Source: an uncultured Shewanella sp.
GTDB lineage: Bacteria; Pseudomonadota; Gammaproteobacteria; Enterobacterales; Shewanellaceae
Direction of reading: 5' to 3'
DNA length: 64,000 bases
Assembly (NCBI RefSeq): GCF_947495455.1
Contig: NZ_CANLZC010000013.1
Span: 1 to 64,000 of the forward strand
Of this stretch, positions 38,708 to 48,163 are shown piece after piece (position 1 is the stretch's first letter; each line of letters opens with the position of its first letter). The notes beneath the pieces are model-generated. The model had not been told where the DNA came from and did not search any database. It saw only the letters and a program-made list of their open reading frames with translations. The translations under genes were made by a program, and so were the position numbers.

Positions 38708-40150
38708 ATGAGTGAAACGGCAAATAATGCCTTATTCTTTCAACGTATTGATTGTAATTTAAGCACAGCAGCCCTTTTTGAATATTTTTCAGACTCCCCT
38801 TGGGCAATCTTGCTCGATTCGGCGAACGCTAATCATTGTGATGCACATGTCGATATTATCTGTGCGGCACCGATCGCCACCTTAACGACTCAAGATCAGA
38901 TCAGTACATTAGCACATTTTAAAACACCTGCTTTCAATTCGCTGCAAAATGTTCACCGAAAGCCCGACAGTGTGCAACGTTTTAATGACGATCCTTTTTC
39001 ATTGTTAGAAAAAACCTTAACCCAGTTGTTTCCTGTTAAGAAAACCGCTCCTTTTCCCTTTTGCGGCGGCGCCATGGGCAGCTTTAGCTATGATTTAGGC
39101 CGCCACATAGAACACATACCCCAAACGGCAGCCAAAGACATAAAGTTACCAGAAATGAATGTCGGCTTTTATGCTTGGGCACTGATTTTTAATTACCAAG
39201 AACAAGCTTGGTATTTACTCCATTATGAAGGTGAAGCGGCAGCAAAAGCTCTATACGATGAATTACAAACTCTATTGGCTTTTGCACCGAAAAAACCAAC
39301 AGATTTTTCCCTCACATCGGACTGGCAAAACCAAATCACCGAAAAAGAATACCAGCAAAAATTTGCTCAAGTACAATCCTATCTACACAGTGGTGATTGC
39401 TATCAAATTAATTTAACTCAACGCTTTCATGCCACTTATCAAGGTGACGAGTACTTAGCCTACCAAAAGCTGCGTGCCAGTAATGCCGCCCCTTTTTCGG
39501 CATTTATGCGATTACCAGAACAAGCCCTATTATCCATTTCACCAGAGCGCTTTATCCAACTTAGAGATGAGTATATTCAAACTAAGCCTATCAAAGGCAC
39601 TATGCCGCGTTTTAGTGATCCCATCAAAGATGCTCAATCTGCACACACTTTACGCCACTCAATCAAAGACAGAGCCGAAAATGTCATGATTGTGGACTTA
39701 TTACGTAATGATTTAGGCAAAGTGGCACAAGCCGGTAGTGTGCAAGTCCCTCATTTATTCGATATTGAAAGCTTTCCAGCCGTGCATCATTTAGTCAGCA
39801 CAGTGACCGCTAAGCTCAGTGATGATGCCAGTTCAGCTCAATTACTGCGCGCCGCCTTTCCAGGAGGCTCCATCACAGGCGCACCTAAAATTCGCGCAAT
39901 GGAAATCATTGAAGAGTTAGAGCCATCAAGACGAAGCCTATATTGCGGCTCAATGGGTTACCTCAGTCAAGATGGGCAAATGGACACCAGCATCACCATT
40001 CGTACTTTAGTGGCTGAAAATAACCAATTATATTGCTGGGCCGGCGGAGGCATAGTTGCCGACTCTGTGGCGGCAGCGGAATACCAAGAAAGTTATGACA
40101 AAGTCAGCCAAATTTTGCCGATATTATTAGGGTCTGTTGATCTTTGCTGA
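38708..40150 (+). CDS. pabB: Aminodeoxychorismate synthase component I
   Basis: A 480-residue chorismate-binding enzyme that, with PabA glutaminase, makes 4-amino-4-deoxychorismate for folate. Motifs: SPERFIQLRD, TKPIKGTMPR (PabB-type KPIKGT), ENVMIVDLLRNDLG, FPAVHHLVSTV, FPGGSITGAPKIRAMEIIEELEP and CWAGGGIVADS. The last residues, SVDLC and the stop, are encoded by the inverted repeat of a MITE beginning at 40130, so the natural C-terminus has been replaced; the catalytic core is intact. nudL follows, as in Shewanella, but the MITE now separates them. Confidence 0.95.
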   Translation: MSETANNALFFQRIDCNLSTAALFEYFSDSPWAILLDSANANHCDAHVDIICAAPIATLTTQDQISTLAHFKTPAFNSLQNVHRKPDSVQRFNDDPFSLLEKTLTQLFPVKKTAPFPFCGGAMGSFSYDLGRHIEHIPQTAAKDIKLPEMNVGFYAWALIFNYQEQAWYLLHYEGEAAAKALYDELQTLLAFAPKKPTDFSLTSDWQNQITEKEYQQKFAQVQSYLHSGDCYQINLTQRFHATYQGDEYLAYQKLRASNAAPFSAFMRLPEQALLSISPERFIQLRDEYIQTKPIKGTMPRFSDPIKDAQSAHTLRHSIKDRAENVMIVDLLRNDLGKVAQAGSVQVPHLFDIESFPAVHHLVSTVTAKLSDDASSAQLLRAAFPGGSITGAPKIRAMEIIEELEPSRRSLYCGSMGYLSQDGQMDTSITIRTLVAENNQLYCWAGGGIVADSVAAAEYQESYDKVSQILPILLGSVDLC

Positions 40151-40392
40151 TTATTTCTGCTGCAGTTTGTCGATTCTTTATACAAGGCAGAGCTTATGCA
40201 GTGTAGTCATTCTCCATAAATAAGCGATAACGCCGTAAAAAGGAGCGACAAGCGCAGTCCGTAGGATTCACTAAACGTGTTTTACTCTTTGTTGAGAGAC
40301 ATTCGCTTAGAATGACTAGGCGTCATCCCTCTCCCCGCGATTAAAACACGTTTATCTCGAACATAATTTAATCATGAAAGGTCAACAGACCC
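40130..40392. mobile_element. MITE with GGGTCTGTTGA ends at the pabB 3' end (263 bp)
   Basis: Terminal inverted repeats GGGTCTGTTGATC (40130) and GTCAACAGACCC (ending 40392) are flanked by TA on both sides, a typical IS630/mariner-like target duplication. It has no transposase. It has inserted into the end of pabB and provides its final codons and stop. Confidence 0.9.
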
Positions 40393-40497
40393 TAAAGGAA
40401 TAAATGCATTTTCAGCCACCACAGTCAATGATATTGCGGTGGCTTGAATATTGAATTTAGGCGATAATAGTGCTGAGTGAAGTAATGAGGACACAAA

Positions 40498-40566
40498 ATG
40501 AATAGCATTTTAGTTAATTTAAACCTTAACAGCACGCTCATCGCCGCAATAAGCATGTGCAAATGA
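40498..40566 (+). CDS. 22-codon ORF overlapping the nudL start
   Basis: An ATG at 40498 has a strong GAGGA site 7 nt upstream and opens 22 codons (MNSILVNLNLNSTLIAAISMCK), whose TGA overlaps the nudL ATG as ATGA. nudL itself has no good ribosome site, so it is probably translated by coupling to this small ORF. The peptide itself may be unimportant. No family is recognised. Confidence 0.55.
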   Translation: MNSILVNLNLNSTLIAAISMCK

Positions 40567-41135
40567 CATTAAATGAATTTACATTGCGCTATCATGTGCA
40601 TAGACTTCCCTCCCCTCATCCTTTAGTTGTTAATACTCCCTTAACACCTGCAGCAGTGCTACTGGCCTTGCAGCTCATAAACAAGGAACTCCACCTGATC
40701 TTCACCCGCAGACCCACTCATTTACGCGCCCATCCAGGGCAAGTCAGCTTTCCCGGTGGCAAAGTGGAGCAAAGTGACAGCAACCTAATCGATACGGCCT
40801 TAAGAGAAGCCAAAGAAGAAATTGGTCTACCTGCGGAAAATATTGACATCATAGGACAGTTTCCTGCGCAACATACCCTCACAGGCTTTGAGATCACTCC
40901 CGTACTTGGCATCATTAAGGCGCCTTTCACACCTCAAATCGATGCAGCGGAAGTTGCTGAATATTTTACCGTTCCATTATCGTATTTACTGAATAAAACT
41001 CACAGAAAAATGCAGCCTTTTTCTCGAAAGGGGCAGACTTATCCCGTCTATTTTATTCCTTATCGACATCATCTCATCTGGGGGGCAACGGCAGCCATTA
41101 TTGAGCTACTCTGCCAACATTTAAACTCGCATTAA
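40563..41135 (+). CDS. nudL: CoA pyrophosphatase, Nudix family
   Basis: A 190-residue Nudix hydrolase. The family-specific LRAHPGQVSFPGGKVE leads into the Nudix box (GKVEQSDSNLIDTALREAKEEIGL, with the REAKEEIG core), followed by GFEITPVLGII and a C-terminal FIPYRHHLIWGATAAIIELL typical of NudL/YeaB. It cleaves coenzyme A and derivatives to 4'-phosphopantetheine and 3',5'-ADP. The GTG at 40557 is also in frame, but the ATG overlapping the upstream small ORF stop gives the standard N-terminus. Confidence 0.92.
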   Translation: MTLNEFTLRYHVHRLPSPHPLVVNTPLTPAAVLLALQLINKELHLIFTRRPTHLRAHPGQVSFPGGKVEQSDSNLIDTALREAKEEIGLPAENIDIIGQFPAQHTLTGFEITPVLGIIKAPFTPQIDAAEVAEYFTVPLSYLLNKTHRKMQPFSRKGQTYPVYFIPYRHHLIWGATAAIIELLCQHLNSH

Positions 41136-41380
41136 CGAAATTATTGCTCATTTTGCTCATCTTCTCATTTCACTTTCAGTATCACCAAAGCACCAATAAA
41201 GGATAAGCAATGAGGAAAGGATAATATATCCACTGTTTTATTGCAGTTTTTTGTATAATAAACCTAATATCTGTCCTCTTATTGCAACTTACCTCAGTTT
41301 ACACTTGAGAAATGCCCTCAGCAGAGTAAGATGGGCAATCCTATTTTGATTAACACTTTTCGTTGGAGAACTGAGCAACA
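41136..41380. other. asnS upstream region
   Basis: 245 bp without a gene. A TATAAT at 41254-41259 could be a promoter -10 box, but no convincing -35 box is placed at 17 bp. No riboswitch or leader structure is recognised. Confidence 0.35.
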
Positions 41381-42781
41381 ATGAGCATTACATCTGTCGC
41401 TTCTGTATTTAAGGGTGACTTTGCGATTGGATCGCAAATCACGGTACGCGGATGGGTAAGAACCCGTCGTGATTCTAAAGCTGGAATTTCATTTTTATCT
41501 GTCTATGATGGTTCTTGCTTTGACCCTATTCAGGGTGTAGTGCCTAATAATTTAGTCAATTACAATGACGAAGTCTTAAAATTAACCGCAGGTTGCTCTG
41601 TGATCATGACAGGTGAAGTGGTGGATTCACCCGGCAAAGGCCAGTCTTTTGAATTACAAGTCACAAAAGTCGAAGTCACAGGTTGGGTAGACGATCCAGA
41701 CACTTATCCAATGGCCGCCAAACGTCACTCCATTGAACATTTACGTGAATTGGCACATCTGCGCCCAAGAACCAATATTATTGGCGCTGTAGCACGCGTG
41801 CGTAACTGTTTATCCCAAGCTATCCATCGTTTTTACAACGAACAAGGTTTTATTTGGGTATCGACGCCACTTATTACCGCATCTGATTGTGAAGGTGCCG
41901 GAGAAATGTTTAAAGTCTCCACCTTAGACTTTGAAAATTTACCTCGTGATGAACATGGCAAAGTGGATTACAGCGAAGACTTTTTCGGTAAAGAATCTTT
42001 CTTAACCGTATCGGGTCAGCTAAACGGCGAAACCTATGCCAGCGCCTTATCTAAAATTTACACTTTTGGCCCCACTTTCCGCGCTGAAAATTCTAATACT
42101 AGCCGCCACTTGGCTGAGTTTTGGATGGTTGAACCTGAAGTGGCTTTTGCCGATCTGGAAGATGCCGCCGCCCTTGCTGAAGCCATGTTAAAGTATTGCT
42201 TTAAAGCCGTACTCGCAGAGCGCCGCGACGATCTTGAATTCTTTACGCAACGTGTCGATAAAACTGTCATTGAACGCCTTGAATCTTTTGTCAATAGTGA
42301 CTTTGCTCAAGTGGATTATACCGATGCCGTTGAGATCTTGAAAAACTGCGGTAAAAAGTTTGAGTTTGATGTTGAGTGGGGGATCGATCTGCAATCTGAG
42401 CATGAGCGCTACTTAGCTGAAGAGCACTTTCAGGCACCAGTTGTGGTTAAAAACTATCCTAAAGACATCAAAGCCTTTTATATGCGTTTAAATGACGATG
42501 GCAAAACCGTTGCCGCTATGGATGTACTCGCCCCGGGTATTGGTGAAATCATTGGCGGCGCGCAACGTGAAGAGCGTTTAGACGTACTGGATGCTCGCCT
42601 TGCTGAAATGGAGCTAGATCAAGAAGACTACTGGTGGTACCGAGATCTTCGCCGCTATGGCACAGTGCCTCACGCAGGCTTTGGTTTAGGATTTGAACGT
42701 CTTGTTTCATATGTCACAGGTGTGGCCAATATTCGCGACGTGATCCCTTTCCCTCGCGCGGCCAAATCGGCTAATTTCTAA
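41381..42781 (+). CDS. asnS: Asparaginyl-tRNA synthetase
   Basis: A 466-residue class IIb synthetase. The N-terminal OB-fold anticodon-binding domain (about 15-110; [25 protein letters not shown]) is followed by the catalytic core: motif 1 around [16 protein letters not shown], [13 protein letters not shown], motif 2 [21 protein letters not shown], and motif 3 [27 protein letters not shown]. It charges tRNA-Asn. It is monocistronic, with a terminator shared with the convergent lipocalin gene. Confidence 0.98.
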   Translation: MSITSVASVFKGDFAIGSQITVRGWVRTRRDSKAGISFLSVYDGSCFDPIQGVVPNNLVNYNDEVLKLTAGCSVIMTGEVVDSPGKGQSFELQVTKVEVTGWVDDPDTYPMAAKRHSIEHLRELAHLRPRTNIIGAVARVRNCLSQAIHRFYNEQGFIWVSTPLITASDCEGAGEMFKVSTLDFENLPRDEHGKVDYSEDFFGKESFLTVSGQLNGETYASALSKIYTFGPTFRAENSNTSRHLAEFWMVEPEVAFADLEDAAALAEAMLKYCFKAVLAERRDDLEFFTQRVDKTVIERLESFVNSDFAQVDYTDAVEILKNCGKKFEFDVEWGIDLQSEHERYLAEEHFQAPVVVKNYPKDIKAFYMRLNDDGKTVAAMDVLAPGIGEIIGGAQREERLDVLDARLAEMELDQEDYWWYRDLRRYGTVPHAGFGLGFERLVSYVTGVANIRDVIPFPRAAKSANF

Positions 42782-42843
42782 GTAACATTTTCTTAATAGA
42801 AATCTTTCTTAATAGAGATAAGCTAAGCCGATGACCAATAAAT

Positions 42844-42882
42844 AAAAACAGCCGTGATTCACAGCGATTCACAGCTGTTTTT
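42844..42882. terminator. Bidirectional terminator between asnS and blc
   Basis: Stem AAAAACAGC / GCTGTTTTT, with a loop that contains a direct repeat of GATTCACAGC. It lies between convergent genes. Confidence 0.8.
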
Positions 42883-42891
42883 ATTCACATT

Positions 42892-43428
42892 TTATTGCTT
42901 GTCTTGATCAACCAAAATCAACTCACGGGTATCAAAACCTAAGGCCTTTGATTGAGCAATAAAATCTGTTAACACCTTTGAAGGCACTGTTGGCGCGCGA
43001 GAAAGTAACCACAAGTAAGAAAGATCCGGCCCTGATACAAAAGCATACTGATAATCTTGCTGAGTCTGTGTTTGAGGCAATAAATCAAAAATCACGTAAG
43101 AGCCATAAAAAGGACCAAAGAAAGAGACTTTCAAATAGCCTTCATCCCTTGCTTGTACAAAATAAGCTTTCCCCTGCGCTTCTTTCCATTCATCATTTTT
43201 AGGTGAAAAACCACGATTTATCACATTTACACCACCATCATCCCGCAGGGTATATTGCGCTGTGACTTGGGTTAAGCCGCGTTCAAATGAATGATCTAAT
43301 CGTGCAATTTCATACCAAGTGCCCAAATATCGATTGACATCAAAATCTTTCACGGGTGTCATATTTTTTGGCATGCCTAAACACCCAGAAAGTAACCACA
43401 CTAATATCACTAAATAACTATTTTTCAT
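42892..43428 (-). CDS. blc: Bacterial lipocalin, outer-membrane lipoprotein
   Basis: A 178-residue lipoprotein: a signal peptide ends in the lipobox LLSGC, then the lipocalin motif NRYLGTWYEIARLDHSFERGL, the INRGFSP and GYLKVSFFGPFYGSYVIFDL strands, and AFVSGPDLSYLWLLSRAP. Blc-type lipocalins bind lysophospholipids at the inner face of the outer membrane and are often induced by envelope stress. The ATG at 43428 is favoured over an in-frame GTG at 43437 because of its AGGTGA site. Confidence 0.94.
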   Translation of the reverse strand: MKNSYLVILVWLLSGCLGMPKNMTPVKDFDVNRYLGTWYEIARLDHSFERGLTQVTAQYTLRDDGGVNVINRGFSPKNDEWKEAQGKAYFVQARDEGYLKVSFFGPFYGSYVIFDLLPQTQTQQDYQYAFVSGPDLSYLWLLSRAPTVPSKVLTDFIAQSKALGFDTRELILVDQDKQ

Positions 43429-43543
43429 TCCTTTCACCTAGCCCATATTCCCAAAATCATTGTACTAAAAAGCCTTAAACCGAATTCATGAAAATTTCAA
43501 GTCTATAATCAAACATCAATAATATGACCGTGAGGAAACGAGA

Positions 43544-44971
43544 GTGCCAATAAAACATTATCCCTTATTCACTTTTCATTATCACTGTCAATATCTGGTC
43601 CTCATTCTGTGCCTGTTACTTTTAGGCTGTAACGAGGAGAACTCATCGGCTTGCCTTGCCCCCGATTATAACCGTGATGGCAGCTTAACGATTGAATCTC
43701 ATATTCAATGCTACACGCCTCAAAATATTCATGACGCTTATCGACTTAATCCTATCTATCAGTTAGGGATCACAGGTCAAAAACAACACATCATCCTCAT
43801 TGATGCCTACGCTAGCCCATCGGTGAAAGAGGATCTTATCGTCTTTCATCATGCTTATTTTCCTGAAAGAGCATTACCCGAGATTAATGTTAAGTTCCCC
43901 TTTGGTACACCCGATTATGATGATGAGGATGCCCCTTCATGGGCCATACAATCCAGTGTCGATAGCCAATGGTCCCATGCCATTGCCCCCGATGCCAATA
44001 TCACTATGATAGTCGCATTAAGTGATGACTCATCAGATTTACTCGATGCTATTCATTATGCGATAGATCATGCCAGTAGTGGCAGCGTAGTTTCACTCAC
44101 TTTTAGTAATGCGGAAACACATTATTCCGATGATGATATCGATGCTTTTGAAGCCGCATTTAAACAAGGAACCGATAAAGGTCTTAACTTTTTTGCCCCT
44201 GCCGGCACGTGGGGAAGCGATAATCGCACCGATGCAATCACCGCAGTCTATCCTGCTTCAAGCCCTTATGTTATCTCAGTTGGCGGCACTTTTTTACAAT
44301 ACGCTTGGTCTTGGGATCCCTTAAGTAACATCCCTTATTTGGACTCTGGTGATAAGAATCCGGATTATTTCCATATTAACTCAAACCCAATGCAGCGCCT
44401 AGAAAGCGTATGGAATGCCGCCTGGCTTACGGCGGCGACCGGAGGCGGGATCAGCCAAATTTTTGATGTGCCAGATTGGCAACAAAACGTCAGTCATATC
44501 ATAGATAGCAATGCACTCAATAATGCACAAATCTCTGGACGAGGTTATCCAGATCTCGCTTGGCATGCAGGGTTTAACGGTGGTCTGTTTACTTATTATG
44601 ATGGCAACTGGTTCGTCAATGCCGGTACCAGCATGGGATCGCCACAAGTCACCGCTTTTTTTGCGCTTTGTCATCAATATCTATCACAGCAAGGGTTCGA
44701 TAACATCGGCCTATACACCCCTTGGCTATACCAGATAGAAGATAGTCATGCCTATAATGATATCATTCCCATCAATCAAGGTTCAGTACTTGCTGGTATG
44801 CTGATCAACAACCAAAGATTTACCCTTTTAGACAGCGGTGAAGTGGCATTTGGAGACATTGAAGGTTATCCCACCTCAGTCGGTTGGGATTTAACCACAG
44901 GTTTTGGTTCTCCCAACGGGATTGACTTTTTGATGGCATTGGAGAAAATTATCGCAAGCAATCAAGAATAA
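43544..44971 (+). CDS. Sedolisin/S53-like secreted protein with altered active site
   Basis: A 475-residue protein with a lipoprotein-type signal (LVLILCLLLLGC). The fold is that of S53/S8-like peptidases: IILIDAYASPSVKEDL, the helix SWAIQSSVDSQWSHAIAPDANI, SPYVISVGGT and the serine in GTSMGSPQ (S363). At the catalytic Glu position there is Q136 (Asp partner D140 is kept), and in the usual SGDSG loop the Asp is T222 (AGTWG). There is no pro-domain of the usual size. It may be a non-peptidase derivative or use a different triad. The GTG start at 43544 has a GAGG site. Confidence 0.72.
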   Translation: MPIKHYPLFTFHYHCQYLVLILCLLLLGCNEENSSACLAPDYNRDGSLTIESHIQCYTPQNIHDAYRLNPIYQLGITGQKQHIILIDAYASPSVKEDLIVFHHAYFPERALPEINVKFPFGTPDYDDEDAPSWAIQSSVDSQWSHAIAPDANITMIVALSDDSSDLLDAIHYAIDHASSGSVVSLTFSNAETHYSDDDIDAFEAAFKQGTDKGLNFFAPAGTWGSDNRTDAITAVYPASSPYVISVGGTFLQYAWSWDPLSNIPYLDSGDKNPDYFHINSNPMQRLESVWNAAWLTAATGGGISQIFDVPDWQQNVSHIIDSNALNNAQISGRGYPDLAWHAGFNGGLFTYYDGNWFVNAGTSMGSPQVTAFFALCHQYLSQQGFDNIGLYTPWLYQIEDSHAYNDIIPINQGSVLAGMLINNQRFTLLDSGEVAFGDIEGYPTSVGWDLTTGFGSPNGIDFLMALEKIIASNQE

Positions 44972-45041
44972 AAACCAGTTCAATAAACGATAAAAGAAGG
45001 CAAGAGTCAGCAAACTGTCTCCTCAATAACATTGAACCACC

Positions 45042-45932
45042 TCATTGATAGGTATTCATCAAAAACAATAATTTTAATGATGTTTCTACACTATCGATGA
45101 CTCTTGCATGATAAAAAGCATCATATTGTTCCTTTGTCATTTGGCAATAGGGTAATAAAGCGGCTTCGCTCTCTAAACCAAACCCGGCTTCACCACACAC
45201 GCCATAGCGCGTAAAACCCGGTTGACCTGGCGCCACTTGATTTGGATAAATCAACCAGTAATCATGCCAAGTTCTGCCCTTTTCATTCTTTTCTGATATT
45301 GCCTGACGTGTGCGGCTGGCTAGTTGTCTGAGCAGTGAAACGGCTAACTTATCAATATCCATATTCTTACTCTGCATCTCTAGCCATTGTTCACACTTTA
45401 TTCTACTGATATTGATGACTGTCGGCGTTAAAGGCTGATAACCATCAAAGGGATCGCTATTCCAAGCAACATGATATATGGGCGCAACATGAGCAGGGAC
45501 GGCCATATCTTGTATTAAGTGCATCACTTGACCCAATGCAATATTGCGAGATTTTTTTACACTTGCCATGTCTGCTAACTTTTTTGACTGAGCAATAAAA
45601 TAAGGATGTAAAGCACGTTTCATTCCCCAATCATTATTTTGAATATGACCCGCTTTGCCTTCATTGTCATTAAACCCGTCATCATAAAAGTGCCAATTCC
45701 ATGCTCGCGAGAAAGAAAGATCATCAAGTCCAATATTCGCTTGCAGCATTTGTTTACTATCTTGGCCATCTAATAGTATGGGTAATCTTTCAGGAAAGTA
45801 TTGTTGACAAGTGAGATACATGCTTAATGCCGCTTGAGTATGCTGCCCATGTTTATCGGGATCAAATCCTAAAACTCGGACAGATAATGAGAGACAAGAC
45901 ATTAATACAGTCAACTGAACAATAAACTTCAT
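45042..45932 (-). CDS. Exported zinc phospholipase C/S1-P1 nuclease-like protein
   Basis: A 296-residue exported protein (signal about 1-22). It has metal-ligand patterns of the PLC/S1-P1 fold: DKHGQHTQAALSMYL near the N-terminus, WNWHFYDDGFND, and ALGQVMHLIQDMAVPAHVAP, which resembles the HxxxD helix of zinc-dependent phospholipases. It ends with a cysteine-containing region (YGVCGEAGFGLESEAALLPYC). Activity on phospholipids or nucleic acids is possible but not shown. The start follows AAGGAT. It is a single gene convergent with the S53-like gene. Confidence 0.65.
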   Translation of the reverse strand: MKFIVQLTVLMSCLSLSVRVLGFDPDKHGQHTQAALSMYLTCQQYFPERLPILLDGQDSKQMLQANIGLDDLSFSRAWNWHFYDDGFNDNEGKAGHIQNNDWGMKRALHPYFIAQSKKLADMASVKKSRNIALGQVMHLIQDMAVPAHVAPIYHVAWNSDPFDGYQPLTPTVINISRIKCEQWLEMQSKNMDIDKLAVSLLRQLASRTRQAISEKNEKGRTWHDYWLIYPNQVAPGQPGFTRYGVCGEAGFGLESEAALLPYCQMTKEQYDAFYHARVIDSVETSLKLLFLMNTYQ

Positions 45933-46006
45933 TTTGATATCCTTATCGATTCCTAGCGAATAAAATCTATCCTGTTAATATTCACAGTAATATTGCACTA
46001 TACTGG

Positions 46007-46786
46007 CTAAAAAATGAGTGTATGGCTTGGAATATTGGTGATTTTTTCAATGAGTGCGTTGAGCTTTTCATGTGAAATAACTTGATGCATGATCAATTTA
46101 TCCCGTGACTCCTCCAATACCGCAAGGATCATCTGTGTATTATTCGCCCCATTTAAAACAGGTTGAGCACAATTCACCTTAATGTTCTTAAATCCAGCAC
46201 TGTGCAGTAAAGAATATAAATTCAGACCAATATTAAAATCGACACCCAATTTGTCTCCAAGAGCCAATAGAGTCTGCCGAAAAGTCTGTAAACAGTCCCT
46301 GTGATGGGAGCTGTTCCAACTTTGATGCATGGCTTCATCGATAATCAAGTACCTTTTTTGCTTATCATTAGCCCCTTTACTGGCTTTAATCTGCTGTAAA
46401 AACGCCATTGGCTCAGTTAAATGTTCCATCATAAAACGGGTATAGGTGAAATCATAATCAGCACTGGTTTGTGCAGCACTCATAGCATCTTGCTGTAAGT
46501 AATGAATATTATTCAAACCACGTAGACGGCTCCCCTCTATCAATATTTCTACTTGCTCTTGGCTAATATCAATACCCGTTACCGTGCCAACTCCCGCTAT
46601 TTGACCTGCCAGCCAGAACGACATATAACCTGCACCGCATCCAATATCTAAGATACGCTTTGTTTTATTCAATGGAATAAAGGTTTTAATAAAGTCATAA
46701 CTATAAGGCGCATAAAGACGGTGTAAAAGCTCAAGTCGACTTTGCCCTTGCTGGCCCACCTGGTACATATAGCTGTCAGATCCCAT
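46007..46786 (-). CDS. Class I SAM-dependent methyltransferase
   Basis: A 259-residue methyltransferase. Motif I is ILDIGCGAGYMSFWLAGQI, the acidic strand VTGIDISQEQVEIL, then QQDAMSAAQTSADYDFTYTRFMMEHLTEP (motif II/III region). It starts with MGSDSYMYQVGQQGQSRLELLHRLYAP, a typical small-molecule methyltransferase N-terminus. The methyl acceptor is unknown. Its neighbour upstream on the same strand is a questin-oxidase-like gene; the 110-bp gap makes co-transcription possible. Confidence 0.85.
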   Translation of the reverse strand: MGSDSYMYQVGQQGQSRLELLHRLYAPYSYDFIKTFIPLNKTKRILDIGCGAGYMSFWLAGQIAGVGTVTGIDISQEQVEILIEGSRLRGLNNIHYLQQDAMSAAQTSADYDFTYTRFMMEHLTEPMAFLQQIKASKGANDKQKRYLIIDEAMHQSWNSSHHRDCLQTFRQTLLALGDKLGVDFNIGLNLYSLLHSAGFKNIKVNCAQPVLNGANNTQMILAVLEESRDKLIMHQVISHEKLNALIEKITNIPSHTLIF

Positions 46787-46895
46787 CAATACTTATTTCC
46801 GTTGCTGTTATTGCTTAACGTCACTTAATTATGGCGGGAAATTCAAACAAAAGTAGCAAAAGCAAACAATAATGATCTCATATAGGCCTGAAAAG

Positions 46896-47909
46896 CTAAT
46901 CATACCCTCCCAAAATGGCCCTTTTAGCCAGCTGAAAGTAAAGCGGATCCTGATCTTGTTGGTATTCACAAAAGCAGGTATAAACCAATTTAATCACATG
47001 AGGCTCACAGGATAATATTGCCTGAGCGATAATGGGGGAAAAGTCTATCGTTGTGGGCTCTTTCGTCTCTTTAGAAGGATAGGTCCTCGTGTCAGAATAA
47101 TACAGTCCGGAACTTAAATAAGCCACTAATATGGCTCGCCACAATATTTTGACACTCGCTTCATTGTCAGTAAGATAAGGCATGACTAATGAGAAAGCAT
47201 GACATCCTGTTACCGTGTGCAATAACGTAAAATCATTCTCGGCATAAAATGCACGCAGACAAAATTGCCTGACATCTGAAAATTGCAGTTTTTCTGGCAT
47301 GCACACTGCTTTTCTTTGCCGCAATAAGCTGGCTACTTCATCCATTCTATCGACAATAATACCCGGTTTAAAGCTATGCTCAGCGCCTATTGGGGCCAAC
47401 CTTGCCATAATAGCGCTGAGTGTTTCAGAAGTCGTGCTTTCATTGATTTCCACGGCTTGAAACTCAGCGCACCAATAAGCCAGCGCGATGGCGATTTCAT
47501 TGTCATTGCTTGCCTCAATCCCGTAGGCTAAACGAATTAATGCATGAAAGGCAGAAGCTGCAAGCCCTGGCATTAATAAAGGTAAAAAATGCGCTAATAC
47601 CGCTTGCCTGCCATCTTTAATCAGTTGATGTTTAAAATACTGCAAATACGCTGTAAATTGCGCCCTTTGGCCTAAATGCGCCATGACATTGTCAATAACC
47701 TTGGTCTCTTCCAAATTTTCGATAAGTGTCAGCTTATCAGTACTCATTTGAAAAACTTGCTCTAATTTTTCATTTGCTGCCCCTAACCTATGCAATGCAA
47801 TTAAGACCATGGGCAAATGGGTCGCTAACCCCCCTCGGTAAACAGGATAATAATTGCCTGCTTGCTTTAGTAATGCATCCAATGTTTTCGATGTGTTTAC
47901 TGCTTTCAT
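46896..47909 (-). CDS. Questin oxidase-like protein (DUF4243)
   Basis: A 337-residue all-alpha protein with family hallmarks: YYPVYRGGLATHLPMVLIALHRLGA at the N-terminus, FHALIRLAYGIEASNDNEIAIALAYWCAEFQ in the middle and TVTGCHAF near the C-terminus, with spaced histidines that could bind a metal. Fungal questin oxidase (GedK) opens an anthraquinone ring; bacterial members are uncharacterised. The start has a strong AAGGA site. A MITE-like element lies just upstream and may affect its promoter. Confidence 0.8.
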   Translation of the reverse strand: MKAVNTSKTLDALLKQAGNYYPVYRGGLATHLPMVLIALHRLGAANEKLEQVFQMSTDKLTLIENLEETKVIDNVMAHLGQRAQFTAYLQYFKHQLIKDGRQAVLAHFLPLLMPGLAASAFHALIRLAYGIEASNDNEIAIALAYWCAEFQAVEINESTTSETLSAIMARLAPIGAEHSFKPGIIVDRMDEVASLLRQRKAVCMPEKLQFSDVRQFCLRAFYAENDFTLLHTVTGCHAFSLVMPYLTDNEASVKILWRAILVAYLSSGLYYSDTRTYPSKETKEPTTIDFSPIIAQAILSCEPHVIKLVYTCFCEYQQDQDPLYFQLAKRAILGGYD

Positions 47910-47929
47910 AACTTTCCTTTGTTATTGAC

Positions 47930-48163
47930 TTAACCTGAACTCGGGATAATGAGTGTCAAAAATGTTAGGTCACCCATTTAATATCAAAAAATTGAATGAA
48001 ATTGGGTCATTCTTTATTTTCGAACTTGGCTTAATACTTCAATTTTTATCGATATCAAGGCGTGATTTCGTATCTAATAGCAGGCTATTAGTAGAAAGCA
48101 CAACACAGATAGCGGCAGAAATAGTGCTATTAAGCGGCGCTGCTTATCCCGAATTCAGGTTGA
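47930..48163. mobile_element. MITE-like element with TTAACCTGAA ends (234 bp)
   Basis: Inverted ends TTAACCTGAACTCGGGATAA (47930-47949) and TTATCCCGAATTCAGGTTGA (48144-48163) match at 18 of 20 positions. The left end also matches the 29-bp sequence at 149-177 near the transposase remnant, suggesting mobilisation by that IS family. A 97-codon frame crosses the element, but it has no motif and is not called as a gene. Confidence 0.75.
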
